Assembly (NCBI RefSeq): GCF_030656255.1 | Contig: NZ_JAUSOE010000104.1 | Location: 1-64,000, forward strand | Length of the DNA stretch: 64,000 nucleotides | Reading direction: 5' to 3' | DNA from: Brevundimonas sp. | GTDB taxonomy: Bacteria > Pseudomonadota > Alphaproteobacteria > Caulobacterales > Caulobacteraceae | Shown here: one piece after another, positions 59,979 through 64,000 of the stretch | Position numbering within the stretch: position 1 is the stretch's first letter | Layout of the letters: every line of letters begins with the position of its first letter | Program-made: the position numbers and the translations under genes | Notes under the pieces: generated by a model | What the model was told of the DNA's origin: nothing | The model's input: the letters and a program-made list of their open reading frames with translations, nothing else | Database searches by the model: none

Positions 59979-60105
59979 CCGCTCATCCCGGCGAAAGCCG
60001 GGACCCAGTTCTTTCGCTCGGCAGTGCGCTGGAACAACAGCGGCGGGCCCTCGCTATATCTAAACGCCCAAAGCCCTGGGTCCCGGCTTTCGCCGGGATG
60101 AGCGG
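59979..60105. repeat. Perfect 30-bp inverted repeat element
   Basis: CCGCTCATCCCGGCGAAAGC... at 59979-60008 is exactly complementary to 60076-60105, with 67 bp between. Each arm contains the hairpin TCCCGGC-GAAA-GCCGGGA. It is of a different family from the 21.6-23.3 kb elements. It may also terminate the Gly-rich gene and the ELM1-like gene that converge here. Confidence 0.93.
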
Positions 60106-60117
60106 AGTGTAGAGACG

Positions 60118-61104
60118 TTATCGCGTCCGCATCGCCTCAAGCACCGCTCGCGCCGCGCGCTCGGTTTCGGCCAGGGGTTCGTAGGTCCAGCCGTCCAGGG
60201 CGCCGTTGAAGGGGCGGGTGGCGCCGCTTTCGGCCAGATCGTCATGCAGCCGGGCGAACTTGTCGCCGGACTTCAGCGCGATCATGGGCAGGATATGGAC
60301 GGGACGGCCGGTCGAGGCGGCCTCGGCGGCCATGTTGGCGCTGTCCTCGGTGACCAGGATGTGGTCGGCGAAATGCAGGAAGCCGAACATCGGGTTTTCG
60401 CCAGCGCCATCCCAGATCCAGCCGGGCAGGTCCGACAGCCGCGCCGTCATCACGGCCTTGGCGGCCTCTGGCGTGCGGCGTGAGAAGGTCAGCATCAGCG
60501 ATCCCCCGGACGCGCGGACGGCGTCCGCGATCTGGTCGGCCAGGTCCGCCGCATGGGCTTCGGTCAGGTCGAAGGCCTTGGACTTGCCGCCGATCAGCAC
60601 GGCGACCCGGGGGTGGGGCAGGGGGGCGATCCGGTCGGCGAAGGCCGGGGCGGCCTGGGCGATCCGGTCGGGCGTGATGCGGTGGGGCGAGCCGGTGATC
60701 TCGAAGACATTGTCGCCCGACAGGCCGTCGTGGGCGGGGGCGACGACCATGTCGTAACGTTCCGTCGCCCAGCGCGGGTCCTGGGTCTGGACCACGAAGG
60801 TGCGGTTCTGGCTCCAGGCCTTGACGCGGGTCGAGAGCGGCAGGGTGGCGCGGCCGGTGGCGATCCACAGATCGGGCCAGGGCGCGGTCAGCGGGTCGGA
60901 CGTCGGCGCCAGCATGGCCGGGGTCTTGAAGGCCGATGGCAGGCGGTCGAACAGGGGACGCCAGCGGATGTGTTTGACGGCAATCTCGGCCGGGGTCAGG
61001 CGTTCAACCGCCTCGGCCAGGCCCAGGGCCTGGTTCTCGATGCCTGCGCGGCCGTCCGAGACGACCCAGATGGTCAGGACGTGGGAAGACGAGGGGGCGG
61101 TCAC
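60118..61104 (-). CDS. ELM1-like (DUF1022) protein
   Basis: A 328-aa protein of the mitochondrial-fission-ELM1-like family, which has a glycosyltransferase-B-like fold. Motifs are IWVVSDGRAGIENQALGLAEAV, IATGRATLPLSTRVKAW, VVQTQDPRWATERYDMVVAPAHDGLSGDNVFEITGSPHRI, VAVLIGGKSKAF and VTEDSANMAAEAASTGRPVHILPM. I start at GTG 61104, which overlaps the VOC stop (GTGA). The bacterial function is unproven, and envelope glycan work is often supposed. Confidence 0.88.
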   Translation of the reverse strand: MTAPSSSHVLTIWVVSDGRAGIENQALGLAEAVERLTPAEIAVKHIRWRPLFDRLPSAFKTPAMLAPTSDPLTAPWPDLWIATGRATLPLSTRVKAWSQNRTFVVQTQDPRWATERYDMVVAPAHDGLSGDNVFEITGSPHRITPDRIAQAAPAFADRIAPLPHPRVAVLIGGKSKAFDLTEAHAADLADQIADAVRASGGSLMLTFSRRTPEAAKAVMTARLSDLPGWIWDGAGENPMFGFLHFADHILVTEDSANMAAEAASTGRPVHILPMIALKSGDKFARLHDDLAESGATRPFNGALDGWTYEPLAETERAARAVLEAMRTR

Positions 61105-61523
61105 GCGTCGATCGACGCCGGCCTGACCCATGTCATGGCCTCGAGCTTGTTTCCGTCAGGGTCGCGCAGGAAGGCGGCATAGTAGCCTGGCGCATAGTCG
61201 GGCCGGAAGCCGGGGGCGCCGTCATCGCGGCCGCCCGCCGCCAGACCCTGGGCGTGGAAACGATCAACGGCGCCCCGATCGGATGCGGCGAAACAGACAT
61301 GCACGCCATTGCCGGCCGAGCATGGCTGGCGATCATGGGGGATGGAGGCCCAGAACTCGGGAAAAGCGCGGCCATAGGCCACGCCCATGACATGCTCCAT
61401 GACCCTGCTGATCCCCAGTGCGCCGAGCGCGGCGTCATAGAAGGCGCCCGCCTTCTCAAGGTCGGAGACGCCCACAGAAACATGCGACACCAGAGGCGGG
61501 CGTGTTTCTGCGGCGTCGGTCAC
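61101..61523 (-). CDS. VOC-family (glyoxalase-like) protein
   Basis: A 140-aa vicinal-oxygen-chelate fold protein: VSHVSVGVSDLEKAGAFYDAALGALGISRVMEH in the first half and AFLRDPDGNKLEAMTWV at the end, with metal-ligand-like His and Glu. The gene overlaps the ELM1-like gene by 4 bp and starts 4 nt... downstream of greA's region on the same strand order greA is next lower-coordinate neighbour at the 5' side. The exact substrate is unknown. Likely a lyase or a resistance/binding protein. Confidence 0.85.
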   Translation of the reverse strand: MTDAAETRPPLVSHVSVGVSDLEKAGAFYDAALGALGISRVMEHVMGVAYGRAFPEFWASIPHDRQPCSAGNGVHVCFAASDRGAVDRFHAQGLAAGGRDDGAPGFRPDYAPGYYAAFLRDPDGNKLEAMTWVRPASIDA

Positions 61524-61527
61524 GATC

Positions 61528-62001
61528 TTACTTCCACTCGACCTTGAGGATCTCGTAGGCCTTGACGCCGCCGGGGGTGTTGACCTCGACCACGTCGCCG
61601 ACTTCCTTGGAAATCATGGCGCGGGCGATGGGCGAGGCGATCGAGACCTTGCCCTTCTTCACGTCGGCTTCGTGTTCGCCGACGATCTGATAACGGGCCT
61701 CATCCTCGGTGTCCTCGTCGACCACGGTGACCGTGGCGCCGAACTTGACCTGGCTGCCCGACAGTTTCGACACGTCGATGACCTGGGCGCGGCTGATCTT
61801 GTCCTCGATCTCGGCGATCTGGCCTTCGATCCAACCCTGACGCTCCTTAGCGGCATGGTATTCAGCGTTTTCGGACAGGTCGCCATGCTCGCGGGCCTCA
61901 GAGATGGCCGCAATGACGCTCGGCCTTTCGACCGATTTCAATTGCTTCAGTTGATCGTCGAGGGCGCGATAGCCCTCGGCCGTCATCGGCACTTTTTCCA
62001 T
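61528..62001 (-). CDS. greA: Transcription elongation factor GreA
   Basis: Binds the RNA polymerase secondary channel and stimulates cleavage of backtracked RNA. At 157 aa it starts [30 protein letters not shown]. The coiled-coil tip acidic residues are in [28 protein letters not shown] (the D and E of GDLSENAEY). The C-terminal FKBP-like domain ends [34 protein letters not shown]. The track start (62058) is 19 codons too early. The VOC gene follows 4 bp downstream, so greA, VOC and ELM1-like genes form one transcription unit. Confidence 0.97.
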   Translation of the reverse strand: MEKVPMTAEGYRALDDQLKQLKSVERPSVIAAISEAREHGDLSENAEYHAAKERQGWIEGQIAEIEDKISRAQVIDVSKLSGSQVKFGATVTVVDEDTEDEARYQIVGEHEADVKKGKVSIASPIARAMISKEVGDVVEVNTPGGVKAYEILKVEWK

Positions 62002-62147
62002 TGGTGTCGTGATTTTTCTGGTTCGCCCGGAGACTGGAAAGACGCGGAGTAGGCACACAAAAGGCCGCGGGGCGGGCGCGGCCGGGCATCAATATTAGGG
62101 TTTCTCGTTCAGGAATTCAAGAGCGAGCCCCGTTATCGATGGAGGCG

Positions 62148-62348
62148 TCAGGCGCGGGCGGGCGGTTCGGACTTGTTGTCGCGGCGCAGGACGCCCTTGA
62201 TCAGGCTGTAGGCCAGCCAGGCGACGGCGGCGAGACCGGCCAGCATGAAGAGGCCGGACACAAGGGCGGCGCCGGCGGCCATGAAGGCCAGGACGAAGGC
62301 TACCGCCGCCGTCAGGCCCGCTACGATCTGGATGGTTCGAAACTGCAT
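62148..62348 (-). CDS. Small two-helix membrane protein
   Basis: A 66-aa protein, MQFRTIQIVAGLTAAVAFVLAFMAAGAALVSGLFMLAGLAAVAWLAYSLI, with two hydrophobic helices and a basic tail (KGVLRRDNKSEPPARA). Not recognised. It stands alone between greA and a GST gene. Confidence 0.6.
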   Translation of the reverse strand: MQFRTIQIVAGLTAAVAFVLAFMAAGAALVSGLFMLAGLAAVAWLAYSLIKGVLRRDNKSEPPARA

Positions 62349-62401
62349 GAACCCTTAACGTCCGGGACGGCGTGAGGTTGCGTCCGACGCCCCTGTTCGC
62401 C

Positions 62402-63067
62402 TCAGGCGTAGCTGTAGGCCCCGCCCCGTTCCAGCGCGCGGCGGTAGGCCGGACGGGCGTGGATCTTGTCGAGGAAGGCCTTCAGCCGGGGCTTGGTCGC
62501 GGCGTCGAAGGCCCGGTCGGCGCCGGCCTCGACGGGGAAACTCATCATGATGTCGGCGGCGGTGAACTGGTCGCCGGCGAACCATTCGGACCGACCCAGT
62601 TCGTCCTCCCAGAAGCCCACATGGGTGCGAAGCTGGGGATCGACGAAACTGGTCAGGGCCTTGGTCGCGATGCTGTTGACCAGAGGCTTCAGCAGAGCGG
62701 GCGCCCGACGGGGCAACATGCCGAAGACCAGTTTCAGCAGCAGGGGCGGCATGGCCGACCCCTCGGCGTAATGGAGCCAATAGGTGAAACGTCGGCCGTC
62801 CTCGGTCCCGGCGGCCGGGCGCAGACGGCCCGCGCCATAGGTCTCCAGCAGATATTCGACCACGGCGCCGGTTTCGGCGACCTTGACCCCGCCGTCCTCG
62901 ATCACGGGGGACTTGCCCAGCGGGTGAATGGCCAGCAATTCGGGCGGCGCCAGGCGGCTGGACGCGTCGCGTTCGTAACGGATCACCTCATAGTCCAGCC
63001 CCAGTTCTTCCAGCAGCCACAGCACGCGCTGAGAGCGGCTGTCGTTCAGGTGGTGGACTTTGATCAT
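62402..63067 (-). CDS. Glutathione S-transferase
   Basis: A 221-aa GST. The thioredoxin-fold N-domain is IKVHHLNDSRSQRVLWLLEELGLDYEVIRYERD, with Ser residues near the glutathione thiol and cis-Pro in GKSPVIEDGG. VKVAETGAVVEYLLETYG holds the Glu-Thr glutathione contacts. The helical C-domain has FAGDQFTAADIMMSFPVEAG (N-capping box). The LKLVFGMLPRRAPALLKPLVNSIATKAL insert resembles the yeast Gtt1-like subgroup. Detoxification or redox role, substrate unknown. Confidence 0.92.
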   Translation of the reverse strand: MIKVHHLNDSRSQRVLWLLEELGLDYEVIRYERDASSRLAPPELLAIHPLGKSPVIEDGGVKVAETGAVVEYLLETYGAGRLRPAAGTEDGRRFTYWLHYAEGSAMPPLLLKLVFGMLPRRAPALLKPLVNSIATKALTSFVDPQLRTHVGFWEDELGRSEWFAGDQFTAADIMMSFPVEAGADRAFDAATKPRLKAFLDKIHARPAYRRALERGGAYSYA

Positions 63068-63126
63068 GGGGGAACTCCGTTCGAACGGCGACGACTATTC
63101 CCCGCCGCCGTCGGGGAAGTCCAGAC

Positions 63127-63327
63127 CTATCGCGGGGTGCGGCCGCTCCAGCGGGTGCGGGGTTGCGGGCGCGCCTTGGGGGCTGCGCCTTCGCGGCGAT
63201 TTCGCCAGACCTCATAGGCCAGGGTGGCGAGGGCCAGCTTGCCGGCGTGCCGGCCGGCGACGCGGCGGCCGCCCCTGGACAGCAGCAGGCCGCCGAGCAG
63301 TGGGACGAGTTTGTGCAGACGGGACAT
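63127..63327 (-). CDS. Small basic protein, unknown
   Basis: A 66-aa ORF, MSRLHKLVPLLGGLLLSRGGRRVAGRHAGKLALATLAYEVWRNRREG, with one hydrophobic patch at the N-terminus and an Arg-rich tail. SD GGACAGAC is weak. Codon use is ordinary for the genome. Possibly a short membrane-associated protein, moderate to low certainty that it is expressed. Confidence 0.45.
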   Translation of the reverse strand: MSRLHKLVPLLGGLLLSRGGRRVAGRHAGKLALATLAYEVWRNRREGAAPKARPQPRTRWSGRTPR

Positions 63328-63453
63328 GGGTCTGTCCTTCGTCGGCTCAACGCGTCGGCGGGCGGTGCGTTTCGACCTGCGACGACATGAACTGAAGGCC
63401 GGTCACAGAAGGTTTGGCGCGCGCGACGACGAAAGCGATGCTAGCCGTGCGTC

Positions 63454-64000
63454 ATGAACAGATCTCGCGTCGCCGCCTTCTTCACCTCCCTGAGCTTTTT
63501 CGTCATTGCGGCCCTGGTCGCCGGCGTCGTGGTCGGCGCCCTGGCCCAGGAGACCGACGCCCCCTGGCTGACCGGAACATTGGGCGTGGTCGAGAGCCTG
63601 GGCCAGGTGTGGCTGAACGCCCTGCGGATGACGGTCATTCCCCTGGTGTTCAGCCTGCTGGTGACGGGCATCGTCTCCATCGCCGACGCCGCCTCCACAG
63701 GGCGGATCGCCGTGCGGGCGTTGATGGTGTTCGGCGTGCTGCTGGTCGGGGCGACGGTCTATGCGATCCTGGCGGGTCTGGGGCTGCTGGCCCTGTGGCC
63801 GATCGATCCGGAGGCGGGGCGGGCCCTGCTGGCCGGGGTTCCGGCGGACTCGCTGGCGACCGTGGGCGAGGCGGCGCGGACCGACGGGCTGCGGGCCTTC
63901 CTGGCCAGTCTGGCGCCGGCCAATCTGATCAAGGCGGCGGCCGACGACGGGGTGCTGGCCGTGGTGGTCTTCGCCCTGGCCTTCGGCTTCGCCGCGACCC
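63454..64000 (+). CDS. Dicarboxylate/amino acid:cation symporter, 3' end outside window
   Basis: N-terminal 182 residues of a DAACS/GltP-DctA-type secondary transporter. My translation: MNRSRVAAFFTSLSFFVIAALVAGVVVGAL, then LGQVWLNALRMTVIPLVFSLLVTGIVSIADA (the WLNALRMTVIPLVF block is diagnostic of the family) and RALMVFGVLLVGATVYAILAGLGLLALWP. LAPANLIKAAADDGVLAVVVFALAFGFA matches the NLIxAAxxxxxLxVxVFAxxFG family segment. It is absent from the ORF track because it has no stop in the window. The substrate pocket lies beyond the edge. Confidence 0.88.
   Translation, partial: MNRSRVAAFFTSLSFFVIAALVAGVVVGALAQETDAPWLTGTLGVVESLGQVWLNALRMTVIPLVFSLLVTGIVSIADAASTGRIAVRALMVFGVLLVGATVYAILAGLGLLALWPIDPEAGRALLAGVPADSLATVGEAARTDGLRAFLASLAPANLIKAAADDGVLAVVVFALAFGFAAT

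Overview
The window reads as chromosome of a high-GC alphaproteobacterium. Caulobacteraceae, most likely Brevundimonas or a close relative, fits best. The basis is inference from content: strongly GC-ending codons, several TonB-dependent receptors, a SelO protein, HWE-type signalling, the nadA/nadB/nadC cluster, a GTTC-N7-GTTC type SOS box and short palindromic intergenic repeats. No rRNA, tRNA, CRISPR array, transposase or integrase was found.

Layout. 1-6.4 kb: a MerR-acyl-CoA dehydrogenase operon with two operator copies, a DoxX-like membrane protein, an XRE/DUF2975 pair, SelO and, divergently, NhaA behind a possibly structured leader. 6.6-12.9 kb: two TonB-dependent receptors. The second (Oar-like) has different codon use and is bracketed by two ~130-bp copies of the first receptor's 3' end and terminator. 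13-18.5 kb: small envelope proteins and an RND efflux pair. 18.7-27.3 kb: lepA and uvrB enclose a small accessory stretch (HTH protein, DUF559, frameshifted DUF3883 and an AT-richer DUF5677-like gene) studded with palindromic repeats. 27.6-34.1 kb: a third TonB receptor, a PadR/HAAS pair and an SLC13-like permease. 34.1-41.8 kb: a CVNH-like secreted protein, an M14 carboxypeptidase, a two-membrane-protein plus XRE operon behind a doubly nested palindrome, and an alkylation-repair operon whose AlkA-like part has lost its catalytic core. 41.8-48 kb: ilvA, then nadA, an M50 protease, nadB and nadC. 48-64 kb: two SleB-type cell-wall hydrolases, small proteins, a PAS/GAF hybrid kinase, Dps, an HWE kinase with its response regulator, trxB, ELM1-like, VOC, greA, GST and a truncated dicarboxylate symporter.

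Functional links. NAD biosynthesis is a coupled operon with two 4-bp overlaps and a NadQ-type palindrome in front. The Ada-like regulator and the methyltransferase overlap by 8 bp. Three regulator/membrane-protein modules (XRE-DUF2975, PadR-HAAS, paralogous membrane pair-XRE) share one design: a small regulator cotranscribed with membrane proteins and palindromes at the promoter. Most of the window is ordinary core genome. The best candidates for something undescribed are the 37.2-38.9 kb membrane/XRE operon, the nhaA leader, the 20.8-25 kb accessory genes and the bracketed receptor segment.
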